From the IMG/VR virus record IMGVR_UViG_3300042352_000132, positions 1 to 39,449 of that record: a stretch of 39,449 bases of DNA. The stretch is one strand, 5' to 3'. The notes beneath the pieces were generated by a model, which saw nothing but the letters and a program-made list of their open reading frames with translations, was not told where the DNA came from and did no database searches. A program made the translations under genes and the position numbers. Each line of letters starts with the position of its first letter. Positions within the stretch are counted from its first letter, which is position 1. Shown here in pieces: positions 28,663-38,386 of this stretch. Origin of the DNA: a virus.

Positions 28663-31600
28663 ATGGGTTTGTCCCCTTTTGACCCACTTAACGAACCACA
28701 AGCAACAGCAAACGCAGTATATAACAAGCAGCAAGTAGACCAACACGCTACATCTTCTGACCCTGTAGTGGCTAAACGCATTGCTCAGATATATAAAAAC
28801 TCTCCGTATATACCAGCCAATGTTATTCTTGCCATGGCTAAACAAGGCGTATCTGACGCTGCTGTTAACGCAATTGCACCTGCCGCTGGGAAACTTGCTA
28901 CCACTTCTAACGACCCATATAAACCAAAAAACAAATCTTGGTTTCAACGCAATGTGACAGACAACTTTAAAACTGTTTCACGATGGTCGTTTGCTGCATT
29001 GCAAGTAGCCCCAGAACTAGCACAGAACCTTGCTGCTGAAGCGTTTTCCCCTAATGACTCTGCTGGTATGGATGGTTTCTTTAGGTCTACAACGCTTGGT
29101 TCAATGATGGCAGGTGCACAAGGTTCAACAATAGATGTTACTAATCCAGATGGAACTATAACTAAAAAATCTATTGATTCTGGTTCAGGATTTTTTGCTG
29201 GTGAGGATGTTTCAAAAAGCCAAGCACAAAAAGCCCGTGAATTTCGTGGAGAAATAAATGGTCACGCATGGACCGTAGGTCGTGGTGCTGCATCTTTAAT
29301 GTTTACCCCTGGTTCAAAGCCATATAGTGTTTTGTCTGGATTTGTTGACGCAGCATTTAATGTGGCTTCCGACCCAACAACATATGCTGGTCCTCTTCTT
29401 AAAGAAATGAAAGCAGCAAAGGCTGCAATCCCAGCATTGACTGGTGCTACTGCTTTATCAGCAGCAGAGAAACTTGCTTACCATGGTTCTGCTGGTTTAA
29501 CAGCAGCGGAGAGAGCATCTTTTAATGGTTCAAAATTTGGTCAATTTATTACTCAAGATAAACGGGCTGTTCGTTTAACGGAGCGTCTTGCACAAATTGG
29601 TGGCGATAGCACAAAAACTATTCACCAAAAAACATTAGATATTCTTACAGAGTTCAACGATTCTATTAGCCCTGAAATTGCAGGTCGTTTTGCTGAAGCA
29701 GATTCCACAGATAAAGTAAGAGGTCTTCTTGGTGAAGCATCAGCACGACTGACCCAAGACCCTAATGAAATTTTAATGACCAAAGACATTCGTGACTTTA
29801 GACTTGCTAAAGGAAAACTTGGTGGGTTGCTTGACGATACAGCAGAACGAGTGCCGTTATATCGCAGTATAAGAAATAGTAAATGGTTTACTGATATGCC
29901 ATCAGGGACCGTGGTTGTTGGTGGTACTGGCATGGACCGTACTAAAGCAATCCGTACATATTCTAATTATATTATTGGTGCTGGAATTAAAAAAGACAGT
30001 GAAAAATATGTCAAGTTAATGGATACCGTTGTTAACGCTTATGGCTTGACAGACCCATCTGTCGCTCGTGATGCTATGCACAAAGCCTTTAGTGAAACTT
30101 TTGAAACTGTGTTCAAAGAAGTTGGCGGCGACAAAAAAAGTTCAATGACTGTATTGCAAAGAATTCTTAGTGAGTCCCGAAAAGAATTAGAAAAGATACG
30201 CACATATACTATTGATGAAGCAGGTGTAGTTACTGACGGTGGTGCATTTCAGGCTATGGCTAAAGACCTGCCAAAAGATATTCTTGAAAAATTTACTCCC
30301 GACCAACAGGGAAGACTTGTATTTCAGGGTCCTGGTTCTTTAGGTGAGATGGCAGATGAAATGTTTGTTCTCCCTAACTATCGTCAGGTTCGTCGTCTTG
30401 CTGGTTCATTGAAATTTGCTACAACTAATAAACTTGGGGAGCAACGCAACTTAATAACCGTTGCAGAGTTTATCCAAAACGATATTTGGAAACCACTATC
30501 TCTTGCAACTGGTGGCTACTTAATGCGCAACTTGGCTGACTCGCAAGTGCGCATTGCTATGACAGGACTTGATGGTCTATTCAATCACCCTATTGATTAC
30601 ATCCAATGGATGATGAGGCGTGGCAAAGGTTTTGCTGACATCGTAGGTAAAGATTTTGATATCAGTGCAGAAGAACTTGCTAAGGCATGGAGTAAAGAAC
30701 AACCAGAGTATGCAGCAGCAATGACTCATGGCATTACCCAACATTACCAAGACCCAATGGCTGCATTTGACCGTAACTTAAACAACCACAACTGGGGACA
30801 AGTAAGTCGTTCTGCTGATTCAGTAGCGCATACAACTGGCTATGTAGATAACTTAGCGTTAATTAACAGTGACCCACTTAACGGCAAGATTGCTCAATAC
30901 ATGGCTTCTGGAGATACACAACCAGAAGCAATAAATAAAATTACTTCATGGCTTAATTCTCCAGCAGGGAAAGATGAAAAAAAACGGGTCATTGAATTTT
31001 TAAGACAGAACCCTAAAGTCATTGACCCTAAAGACCCAACTGTTTATGGATTCATAAAATTTCCTGAAGAAATATCTGATGAACTTGTATCTGAATGGGT
31101 ACAAAAATTTTCGTCTATAAAAATAAATACCATTACCCGTGGAGACAACGAACTAGGTATTATCGCTGCACATAATAGAGTGCCTATAACAATCCCAGAT
31201 ATTGATGGAAAACTTACAGCCATTAGACCTGAACCTATAGATATTCGTGACTTGCGTCTTCAAGATTTTGTTTCTGGTGATGGAGATATTGGTTCTATTA
31301 TTGCTCTTGAAAATGGTAATGAAGGTGTAGTTTTAAAAAAGGTCGGGACAGAGTTAACGGTTCAAGAAGTACACCCTGGTTCTGCTTTTTCTAAAGATGG
31401 TTTAGGTACTGAACAACTACGAACATTGGTTGACCAAAAAGGTGTTGATGGAAAACTTGCTGAAATAGTTAAACGAGCAGAGCGTGCTGGTGCACCTGGT
31501 AAAACTGATTCTGTTGCTCAAAAAGCATTGGGTGTCAAAGACCATTTAACAGATAAAATCTTTAAAGATATGTTTGGGACAGTAACTCAAAAACTTGAAC

Positions 31601-33345
31601 GCTCTCCTGTATTCCGTCAGTTTTACTATCGTGAAGTTGGAGCAAGTGCTGAACTTCTTGCCCCTAAAGAAGCACAAAAACTTCTTGACCATATTGATAA
31701 CATGGTTAAAGAGTTTGGTATTAGGGCTGAAAATTATGTTGGAGATAAAGAGACCTTAAAGAAACTTAGAAGCATTGCAAAGTCTTCTTCTGATGCAACA
31801 GGGACCTTGGAAGAATTAGATTCTTATGCTAAGGCTGTTGCTCTTAAGGCTTCTAAAGATACTTTGTTTGATGCAACAAGCAGAAATAACCTTCAAGATG
31901 TTTTGCGTATTGTTATACCTTTTGGTACTGCGTGGACAGAAGTGCTTGGTTCATATGTCAAAATTGCAGTAGAAGACCCAACCCGTATTCGCCGTGCTCA
32001 ACTCATGTTTGAAGGTGGACGCAAAGCAGACATGAGTATTGTTGGTGGACAACAAGGACAAGGTTTCTTTTACAAAGACGCAACTACGGGTGATTATACA
32101 TTCAATCTTCCAGGTTCAGGATGGGCAACACAACTTGTTACTGGAGTCAAAGCACCACTACAGGCTCCAATTAAAGGGCTATCACTTGGGTTCAACTTTA
32201 ATCCTGGCGTGGGACCTGTATTGCAAGCAGCAGCCTCGGCAATTATCCCAGACACACCATCTACCGATTGGATGGTAAAAATGTTTTTGCCATACGGCAG
32301 AACAAAAGGTGTGCCTCTTACCCCTAGATGGGTGTCTCAATTAAGCCAAGTAATTCGTGGTGACACAATGAATCTTGAAACCACATATGGCAATACATAT
32401 ATGGAAACAATTCGGGCGATGGCTGCAACAGGTGAATACGATTTAAGTAGTGAAACAGACAAGACTAGATTGTTTGCTGATGCCCGCAAGAACGCACGGA
32501 TAATTACTGGGTTACGAACCTTTGCTCAATTCATAGGACCAACTAGTCCATCGGTGGAATTCAGTATTGACACTAAAGATGGTGATATTTATGGCACTCA
32601 ACTGATTAAAGAATTTCAAAAACTACAAACAAACAATTACGACACAGCCGTATCTGAGTTTCTTCGCATCTATGGCAAAGACGCAATGATTTATTTGTCC
32701 AACAAAACTGAATCTGTGTCTGGCGGGTTGGAAGCCAGCCAACAATTTGGCGACTGGGAACGCACTGACGGCAAGAAGATTATGAAATCTTTCCCTGATG
32801 TTGCTGGTTTCATGGCTGAAGGTGGAGACGATTTCTCCTTTGAAGTCTGGTCCCGTCAACTAAAGAAAGGCGAGCGTCGCCGCCTCACAGACCGTGAAAT
32901 GATTGCAGCCGCCCAATACAAAACCGCTTCTGCCCAATACCGTGACTTGCGTAAACAACTTCCAGTCAACCCATCATCGGAACAGTCTGCGTGGTTGCGC
33001 TCATGGCGTATTCAACTCAACAAGGAATACCCTGGCTTTCCTGTCATTTCACAATTTAACCCTGGTGAATTCCCAGGCAAAATTTCTCAACTTAAAGACA
33101 TGCTTAAAGACCCATCTCTTAAAGACAACGATATTGCTATCGCCACTCAGACATACCTTGACCGCCGTGATGATGCCATCGCACAGTATGTTCAATCTGG
33201 CGGGGCTGAAAGTGGCATGAGTTCTGCTAACTCTGCTGCTCCACTGCGTGACTGGCTTGCACAATGGGGTAGGTCACTCGTTAATGAAACCCCAGAGTTC
33301 GCTAGAATCTATGACAGACTTCTTTCTTATGAGGTAGAACAATAA
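28663..33345 (+). CDS. Giant virion protein (putative internal/ejection protein)
   Basis: A 1560-residue protein, by far the largest product. It is mostly helical, with segments such as MRNLADSQVRIAMTGLDGLF, SPVFRQFYYREVGASAELLA and LFDATSRNNLQDVLRIVIPF. No enzymatic motif was identified by eye. Directly downstream of the portal, podovirus-type phages encode large internal proteins ejected into the cell; this would be the single large counterpart. A tape measure is less likely, since no long tail-assembly set is present. Starts 2 bases after the preceding stop. Confidence 0.65.
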   Translation: MGLSPFDPLNEPQATANAVYNKQQVDQHATSSDPVVAKRIAQIYKNSPYIPANVILAMAKQGVSDAAVNAIAPAAGKLATTSNDPYKPKNKSWFQRNVTDNFKTVSRWSFAALQVAPELAQNLAAEAFSPNDSAGMDGFFRSTTLGSMMAGAQGSTIDVTNPDGTITKKSIDSGSGFFAGEDVSKSQAQKAREFRGEINGHAWTVGRGAASLMFTPGSKPYSVLSGFVDAAFNVASDPTTYAGPLLKEMKAAKAAIPALTGATALSAAEKLAYHGSAGLTAAERASFNGSKFGQFITQDKRAVRLTERLAQIGGDSTKTIHQKTLDILTEFNDSISPEIAGRFAEADSTDKVRGLLGEASARLTQDPNEILMTKDIRDFRLAKGKLGGLLDDTAERVPLYRSIRNSKWFTDMPSGTVVVGGTGMDRTKAIRTYSNYIIGAGIKKDSEKYVKLMDTVVNAYGLTDPSVARDAMHKAFSETFETVFKEVGGDKKSSMTVLQRILSESRKELEKIRTYTIDEAGVVTDGGAFQAMAKDLPKDILEKFTPDQQGRLVFQGPGSLGEMADEMFVLPNYRQVRRLAGSLKFATTNKLGEQRNLITVAEFIQNDIWKPLSLATGGYLMRNLADSQVRIAMTGLDGLFNHPIDYIQWMMRRGKGFADIVGKDFDISAEELAKAWSKEQPEYAAAMTHGITQHYQDPMAAFDRNLNNHNWGQVSRSADSVAHTTGYVDNLALINSDPLNGKIAQYMASGDTQPEAINKITSWLNSPAGKDEKKRVIEFLRQNPKVIDPKDPTVYGFIKFPEEISDELVSEWVQKFSSIKINTITRGDNELGIIAAHNRVPITIPDIDGKLTAIRPEPIDIRDLRLQDFVSGDGDIGSIIALENGNEGVVLKKVGTELTVQEVHPGSAFSKDGLGTEQLRTLVDQKGVDGKLAEIVKRAERAGAPGKTDSVAQKALGVKDHLTDKIFKDMFGTVTQKLERSPVFRQFYYREVGASAELLAPKEAQKLLDHIDNMVKEFGIRAENYVGDKETLKKLRSIAKSSSDATGTLEELDSYAKAVALKASKDTLFDATSRNNLQDVLRIVIPFGTAWTEVLGSYVKIAVEDPTRIRRAQLMFEGGRKADMSIVGGQQGQGFFYKDATTGDYTFNLPGSGWATQLVTGVKAPLQAPIKGLSLGFNFNPGVGPVLQAAASAIIPDTPSTDWMVKMFLPYGRTKGVPLTPRWVSQLSQVIRGDTMNLETTYGNTYMETIRAMAATGEYDLSSETDKTRLFADARKNARIITGLRTFAQFIGPTSPSVEFSIDTKDGDIYGTQLIKEFQKLQTNNYDTAVSEFLRIYGKDAMIYLSNKTESVSGGLEASQQFGDWERTDGKKIMKSFPDVAGFMAEGGDDFSFEVWSRQLKKGERRRLTDREMIAAAQYKTASAQYRDLRKQLPVNPSSEQSAWLRSWRIQLNKEYPGFPVISQFNPGEFPGKISQLKDMLKDPSLKDNDIAIATQTYLDRRDDAIAQYVQSGGAESGMSSANSAAPLRDWLAQWGRSLVNETPEFARIYDRLLSYEVEQ

Positions 33346-33346
33346 T

Positions 33347-34102
33347 ATGGCAACAACAGACCCAATCGCATCCAACCAAATAGACCCTAATTTATCTATT
33401 ACTGCTCCCATGGCTGGCGGTAGTGGCATGTTGCCTACTCAACAACTTCAACCTCGTAAATTAAACACAACACCAACATTTACTAGTGCTGTCAAAATAA
33501 ATGAAAAAACTGATTACACCAAAGAAGGTTATGTCGGTCAAGGTCTTGTAGATAAAAATGGAAACATTGCCCGCACTCAATACGGGAGTGAAGCATATGC
33601 GGAACTAGCAAAATTTAAATCGGTATCTGAACGAAAAAACTTTCTTGAGCGTTTGTACCAGGTAGGTCTATATGGTGGGTCTAAACCTTCCCCTACTGGT
33701 TTTGATTCACGAGATATTTCTGCTATGCAAGATGCTTTGAACTGGTCTAACTGGCGTGGTTACACGATTGATGTTGCTGCAACAATGATGGCTAAAGAAC
33801 TAGGCACTGTAGCAAATGGTGGTAATCGTATCCGTACTACTGCTAAAGAAGATTTGCGGGCTGTGTTTAAACAAGCAGCGGGCACTGTCCTTGGTCGTCA
33901 ACTTTCTGATAAAGAGATTGAAAAGTTTGTTAAGTCTTATAACCAAAAAGAAATGGTTGAGGGCGGTGGCGGTGCTTCTGCACCTACTGCTTCTGTTGCT
34001 GCTGAACAGGCTGTTATGTCTGCTGCACCCGAAGAAGCAAAAGCAATGGGCGCTTTAAACCTTACAAATATTTTTGACAGTGTAATTAAAGGACTTGGCT
34101 AA
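33347..34102 (+). CDS. Virion-associated protein, 251 aa
   Basis: The N-terminal 60 residues are disordered (Pro/Thr/Gln). Residues 75-190 are helical with FKSVSERKNFLERLYQVGLY, DISAMQDALNWSNWRGYTID and TVLGRQLSDKEIEKFVKSYN. The segment G-R-L-S-EI---V--YN is shared by several phage internal proteins encoded in this region. It is coupled to the giant gene (1-base gap) and to the next gene (TAATGG overlap). Probable internal virion protein. Confidence 0.65.
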   Translation: MATTDPIASNQIDPNLSITAPMAGGSGMLPTQQLQPRKLNTTPTFTSAVKINEKTDYTKEGYVGQGLVDKNGNIARTQYGSEAYAELAKFKSVSERKNFLERLYQVGLYGGSKPSPTGFDSRDISAMQDALNWSNWRGYTIDVAATMMAKELGTVANGGNRIRTTAKEDLRAVFKQAAGTVLGRQLSDKEIEKFVKSYNQKEMVEGGGGASAPTASVAAEQAVMSAAPEEAKAMGALNLTNIFDSVIKGLG

Positions 34103-35568
34103 TGGCTTCATCTACTGAACTTGAAAAACAAATTAAATTAGCACAAAAAGATTATGCAAGTTATAAACTTGAAGGCGATACAGCAACTGGTAAATACACC
34201 ATGGGGGGCAAAGAACTTAATTACTATGCCTGGAATGAAGGGCGTACTAAAGCAAAAGCAAGATTAGATAAATTACTTACTTCTTCTACTGGCTTGGTAA
34301 CTACTAAAAAATTGGTTTCTTCTATTGAGGAAAAAAATAAAAGTCTTCTAGATGCGCTTGCAAAAGGAAACATCAAGGGCGATAGTGCAATTGAGTTAAC
34401 AAACAAAACTATTGAAGAAAATAATGCTCGTCTTGTTGAACTTAAAAGTCTTGTTGAGCAAAAAATTACTACACCAGACAAAGAAGTAGTTATTCCAAAA
34501 GACGGGAAAAATGTTGTTGGTACTCCTGGCACAACAGAAAAAATACCACTAGGTCCATACCGTCCTGGCACTTTTGGCGTACCTGCTATTCCTACTCCTA
34601 CTGGTCCTGCTGGTTCTACTGGTCCTGGCGGTACAGGTGGCGGTACAAAAGTTGGTTCTACCAAAATTATTGGTGGAGTATCAAATACATGGGACGGCAT
34701 GAAGTGGGTCCCTGAAAAGAAAAAAGTTAAAGTTGATTGGGAACGAAAGTTTCGTGAGATGTTTCCAAGTGAATCTTGGATGCTTGACCTTGACCGTACT
34801 AAATACGCTGATGTGTTTAAGTTGTTTCAAAAATCTATAGATGGTGAAGTTTATAAAACCGCAGAAGGTCAAGCCCGTTTCAAGGCGCAACTAGAAGGTA
34901 CATCGTTTGTTAAAGAACTTGCGTCTACTGACAAGGTGCGTCAAGTAAAGAATGTTGTTGGTGACCTTGGGTTTGATTCAATGCCGTTTAACTCTTTCCT
35001 TACTAAAGCAATGAACATGGGTTGGGAAGGCGTAACGCTTAAGCAAGAGGTTTATAAAGAAGCGTTCCGTAAAAATGATGCTGGTGCTTTTTTGAACCCA
35101 ACTGCTATCACCCGTGCTAAAGCATCAAACGATTATTTGACTGTTGCTAAGATTGGTAAATCATATTTCAGCACCGTTGCTGATGACACAATTCAAAGTG
35201 TTCTTACTGGTGGTATGGCTCAACAAGATGTTGAGCGTCAACAGCGTGAACTAGCCAAAACAAAATACAGTCACCTATCTAATTTAATAGAACAAGGTTT
35301 CACAATGGAACAACTGTCGTCTTCTTTCAAAGACCAGACAGCAAGAATCCTAGAAAAAGACCCTAACGCTATTGACATGAGTCAGTCTGATTATGAACAA
35401 GCCTTCAACTTCGGTGAAGAAGGAAAGAAGCGGATGATGTCTAGCGGTGAGTGGGAAATCAAACTACGCTCCGACCCTCGCTACAACTGGGGTTCTACAC
35501 AGAACGCCAAGGATGAGGCTCGTCGTCTTTCGGCTAGTATTTCTCAAGCCTTTGGAAAGGTTATCTAA
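34102..35568 (+). CDS. Virion-associated protein, 488 aa
   Basis: Residues 1-130 are helical and charged, then a Gly/Pro/Thr linker (PTPTGPAGSTGPGGTGGG, about 163-182), then an alpha-helical C-terminal domain of about 290 residues (VDWERKFREMFPSESWMLDL, FAKxKx-type repeats, FNFGEEGKKRMMSSGEWEIK). The linker suggests two separately folded parts. Sited in the internal-protein block, with TAATGG overlaps on both sides. Function unknown; structural role inferred. Confidence 0.62.
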   Translation: MASSTELEKQIKLAQKDYASYKLEGDTATGKYTMGGKELNYYAWNEGRTKAKARLDKLLTSSTGLVTTKKLVSSIEEKNKSLLDALAKGNIKGDSAIELTNKTIEENNARLVELKSLVEQKITTPDKEVVIPKDGKNVVGTPGTTEKIPLGPYRPGTFGVPAIPTPTGPAGSTGPGGTGGGTKVGSTKIIGGVSNTWDGMKWVPEKKKVKVDWERKFREMFPSESWMLDLDRTKYADVFKLFQKSIDGEVYKTAEGQARFKAQLEGTSFVKELASTDKVRQVKNVVGDLGFDSMPFNSFLTKAMNMGWEGVTLKQEVYKEAFRKNDAGAFLNPTAITRAKASNDYLTVAKIGKSYFSTVADDTIQSVLTGGMAQQDVERQQRELAKTKYSHLSNLIEQGFTMEQLSSSFKDQTARILEKDPNAIDMSQSDYEQAFNFGEEGKKRMMSSGEWEIKLRSDPRYNWGSTQNAKDEARRLSASISQAFGKVI

Positions 35569-36440
35569 TGGACGAGACAGCATTTGACATTATCAAAAAA
35601 ACCCTAGAATATTACGGTTTAAAGGATGCAGCGTTTCTTAAAGAAGTGGGAACACTTTTCACAAGTAAAGTCATTACTGACAAATCAACCATTGATGACA
35701 TCGGTGTTGCAATGCAAAATAGTCCTGCATTTGCCGAACGCTTCCCCGCTAACAAAATCCTAAAAGATGCAGGCAAGGGACAAAAGTCCGTGTCGGAATA
35801 CTTGTCTTTGGAAGCAAGTTACAAAAGCATACTTTCTTCTTCTGGTATGCCCCCAGGTTTTTATGATGACCCGAAAGATTTTCAAAACTGGATAGCCAAC
35901 GACACATCCCCGCTTGAAATCCAAGGTCGTGTTGAACAAGGCTACCAAGCAGTAAACAACGCCAGCCCTGAAGTCGTAGCACAATTTGAGCGTTTGTATG
36001 GAGTTGGCAAAGGTGACCTTGCTGCCTACTTCATTGACCCAGAACGAGCAAAGCCAACCTTTGACAGATACCAAGCCCAGCGTGAAGCCCGTGCAGCCGT
36101 AGTAGCCAGCCAAGCCCAACAGCAAGCCAACATCGCACTCACAGCACAACAGTCTGAAGAACTGGTACGAGCAGGCGTGGAAACACAACAGCAAGCACAG
36201 GCTGGGTTCATGGACATCCAAAACCAGCAGCAACTATTTGCCACCACAACTGCTGAAGCAGCATCAGGTCAACAGAACATCAGTCAAGAACAACAAATTG
36301 CTGGGACCTTCGGAACCAACGCTGCTGCTCGTCAAGCCATTGAAGCACGCAAACGGAAACGCACCGCACAATTTCAACAAGGCGGTTCGCTCCTTGCCAG
36401 TCAAACAGGCAACATAGGTTTAGGCACAGTAGGGCAGTAG
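35568..36440 (+). CDS. Virion-associated Gln/Ala-rich protein, 290 aa
   Basis: The N-terminal 150 residues are helical (AFDIIKKTLEYYGLKDAAFL, FAERFPANKILKDAGKGQKS), and residues 170-290 are rich in Gln and Ala (QAQQQANIALTAQQSEELVR), probably a long helix or coiled coil, with a basic segment ARKRKRTAQ near the end. Last of the four coupled virion genes after the portal. Likely internal virion or scaffolding-related. Confidence 0.62.
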   Translation: MDETAFDIIKKTLEYYGLKDAAFLKEVGTLFTSKVITDKSTIDDIGVAMQNSPAFAERFPANKILKDAGKGQKSVSEYLSLEASYKSILSSSGMPPGFYDDPKDFQNWIANDTSPLEIQGRVEQGYQAVNNASPEVVAQFERLYGVGKGDLAAYFIDPERAKPTFDRYQAQREARAAVVASQAQQQANIALTAQQSEELVRAGVETQQQAQAGFMDIQNQQQLFATTTAEAASGQQNISQEQQIAGTFGTNAAARQAIEARKRKRTAQFQQGGSLLASQTGNIGLGTVGQ

Positions 36441-36588
36441 CACACAACAAAACATTGTGCTAACTTAAGTCTTGACCCCGATGGGGAGACATTGCTGACA
36501 GCCCCCCTAGTTAGCGATTGTAAAACGGGGTGTAAATATGTAGCCATCACAGCCCTCCGTTGTGATGTGGACTTAAGGAGAGTGCCAT
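36441..36588 (+). promoter_or_regulatory. Structured intergenic region before scaffold and capsid genes
   Basis: This 148-base gap holds hairpins CACAA-N7-TTGTG (36441-36457), CCCC-GAT-GGGG (about 36477-36487) and CATCACA-N9-TGTGATG (36544-36566), plus two CTTAAG sites (36464, 36572), the second overlapping the ribosome site (CTTAAGGAGAGTGCCAT before ATG). A terminator and/or a separate promoter for the highly expressed capsid genes is likely, but no clear -35/-10 pair is visible. Confidence 0.45.
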
Positions 36589-37047
36589 ATGTCAAACTTT
36601 GAAGATGATTTCAACGAAGACGACTACGACCAGCCAGCAACCGAAACGAACCCAGTTCGTGCAAGGATGAAGCAACTGGAAAAGGAAGCCAAAGAACTAC
36701 GCAAACAAGTTGCAGAGTTCGCAGTAACCCAACGAGAGTTGGCTTTTGCAAAAGCAGGTATAGACCCCGCTTCACCACAAGCCAAGTATTTCGTTAAAGG
36801 ATACGACGGTGACCTAACACCAGAAGCAATCAGGGCAGCCGCAGAAGAAGCACAACTGATTACACCCCAACCTGTTCAAGCAGACCCAGACAAGGCAGCA
36901 TGGCAGCAAACCAATAGGATTGCCGCTGGAGCCGAGACTGCATCTGAAGGACCATCTTGGGTTAAACGAATCAGGGACGCATCGTCAGCAGAAGAAATTT
37001 CTAACATTTTTGCAGAGGCACAAGCCCAAGGTATCAACCTTGGTTAA
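36589..37047 (+). CDS. Capsid scaffolding protein
   Basis: A 152-residue acidic, helical protein: FEDDFNEDDYDQPATETNPV then a coiled coil (MKQLEKEAKELRKQVAEFAV, TQRELAFAKAGIDP) and an Ala/Glu/Gln-rich C-terminus. It sits 35 bases before the major capsid gene. This position, size and coiled-coil content are standard for phage scaffolds, which guide prohead assembly and are then removed. Strong ribosome site AAGGAGAG. Confidence 0.82.
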   Translation: MSNFEDDFNEDDYDQPATETNPVRARMKQLEKEAKELRKQVAEFAVTQRELAFAKAGIDPASPQAKYFVKGYDGDLTPEAIRAAAEEAQLITPQPVQADPDKAAWQQTNRIAAGAETASEGPSWVKRIRDASSAEEISNIFAEAQAQGINLG

Positions 37048-37082
37048 CCAAACCCCCCTCTAAAATTTAAGGAAAAACCCAA

Positions 37083-38066
37083 ATGGCTGATTATTACGCA
37101 GCAGAAACAGGCACCTCCAACCTCTCGGTTGACCAGGTTGCCTTTGAGAAGTTGGCATACTTTGCCCTTCGTCCAGAAATGTACTTTGACCAGTTCGCAG
37201 ATGTTCAAGCAACAAACGCAACTAACCCAGGTGCATCCGTTAAGTTCACAGTCTTCGCAGACCTTGCAGCAGCAACCACTGCTCTTGGTGAAGCAGAAGA
37301 TGTAACTCCAGTCGCAATGAGCGACAGCCAAGTTACTGTGACTCTTGAAGAATACGGTAACGCAACGGTAACAACCGCTAAATTGCGTGCTTCATCCTTC
37401 CTCCCTGTAGACCCAGTAGCCGCACAGGCTGTTGGTTACAACGCTGGTTTGTCAATTGACACCATCGCTCGTAATGTTCTTCAGGCTGGTTCCAATGTTA
37501 TTTACGCAACGGGTGGTACAGATACCGCTGCTGCTCGTGTTGACATGGATGTTGATGACACCATCACCGCTAAAGACATCCGTCGTGCAGTGGCTCAATT
37601 GCGTGGAGCAAATGTTCCAACAATCGGTGGCAACTATGTCGGTTTCATTCACCCAGATGTTTCGTACGACCTTCGTGGTATTACAGACGCATCAGGTTGG
37701 CGTGACTCATACAAGTACACCAACGCAATGCCTATCTACAACGGTGAAATTGGTATGTTTGAAGGCGTACGCTTCATGGAGTCGCCTCGTGCGCCTCTGT
37801 TCACAAACGCTTACAACGGTTCAGGTGCCGCTGGTACAGGTGACTCATACGGAACACTCATCATGGGACAACAGGCTCTTGCCAAGGCTGTCTCCATGGG
37901 TGGCGAGTACGGTTCACAGCCAACAATCGTGTACGGAACAGTTACAGACCTCTTGCAGCGTTTCCGTCCAGTTGGTTGGAAGCACTTCGTAGGTTACGCA
38001 GTATTCCGTCAGGAAGCACTTCGTCGTATTGAATCTGCTTCAAGCATTGGTACAAACAACGCCTAA
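37083..38066 (+). CDS. Major capsid protein, N4-gp56-like
   Basis: A 327-residue HK97-fold capsid protein: VDQVAFEKLAYFALRPEMYF, DQFADVQATNATNPGASVKF, then the E-loop region, SLSIDTIARNVLQAGSNV-type helix, and HPDVSYDLRG, YNGEIGMFEGVRFMESPRAP. This order and the motif IHPDV-YDLR with G--GMFEGVRF---PRAP are typical of the N4-gp56 family of major capsid proteins. Ribosome site AAGGAAAAACCCAA. A strong terminator follows, fitting high expression. Confidence 0.88.
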   Translation: MADYYAAETGTSNLSVDQVAFEKLAYFALRPEMYFDQFADVQATNATNPGASVKFTVFADLAAATTALGEAEDVTPVAMSDSQVTVTLEEYGNATVTTAKLRASSFLPVDPVAAQAVGYNAGLSIDTIARNVLQAGSNVIYATGGTDTAAARVDMDVDDTITAKDIRRAVAQLRGANVPTIGGNYVGFIHPDVSYDLRGITDASGWRDSYKYTNAMPIYNGEIGMFEGVRFMESPRAPLFTNAYNGSGAAGTGDSYGTLIMGQQALAKAVSMGGEYGSQPTIVYGTVTDLLQRFRPVGWKHFVGYAVFRQEALRRIESASSIGTNNA

Positions 38067-38086
38067 TTCCCGACAAGGAATTGCGA

Positions 38087-38114
38087 AAGCCCCTGCCGAA
38101 AGGTGGGGGCTTTT
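38087..38114 (+). terminator. Rho-independent terminator after capsid gene
   Basis: AAGCCCCTGCC (38087-38097), a GAAA tetraloop, and GGTGGGGGCTT (38102-38112) form an 11-bp stem with two G-U pairs, followed by TTTT. The G-U pairs support rightward transcription. Confidence 0.88.
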
Positions 38115-38128
38115 GCTATTCTTAAGAC
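38115..38128 (+). promoter_or_regulatory. Extended -10 promoter with CTTAAG box, leaderless
   Basis: TGCTATTCT (hexamer 38117-38122) is followed by TAAGAC and then ATG at 38129, so a transcript would begin on the start codon. The CTTAAG site (38121-38126) overlaps the -10. It re-starts transcription directly after the terminator. Confidence 0.55.
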
Positions 38129-38386
38129 ATGACTACCTTCACTCCACCCACAGATAACTATGTGAACTGGGCATTACCAGGGGAGCGTGGCATCCTTGCT
38201 GTCTTAAGACCTGGACGGCGTGGACGCAATGTGTTCAAAATGAACGACGGTTCGTTCACCGAGTTTCAACCTTCGTATCAAGAAGATATCGCTATCACCT
38301 ACCACGGTGGTCACATCCACACAATCACAGCACAAGAAGAAGCAGACCTAATCGCTGCGGGATACGGAGACTACATTGAAGCATAG
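38129..38386 (+). CDS. Unknown 85-aa protein after capsid gene
   Basis: MTTFTPPTDNYVNWALPGER, then GILAVLRPGRRGRNVFKMND and FTEFQPSYQEDIAITYHGGH. A small beta-rich protein of a kind often encoded between capsid and baseplate genes in aquatic phages, where ---YHGG--H-I-----A-L-AAGYG-YI is a common ending. Function unknown; virion role possible. Lacks a Shine-Dalgarno. A GTCTTAAGAC palindrome lies within it. Confidence 0.75.
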   Translation: MTTFTPPTDNYVNWALPGERGILAVLRPGRRGRNVFKMNDGSFTEFQPSYQEDIAITYHGGHIHTITAQEEADLIAAGYGDYIEA

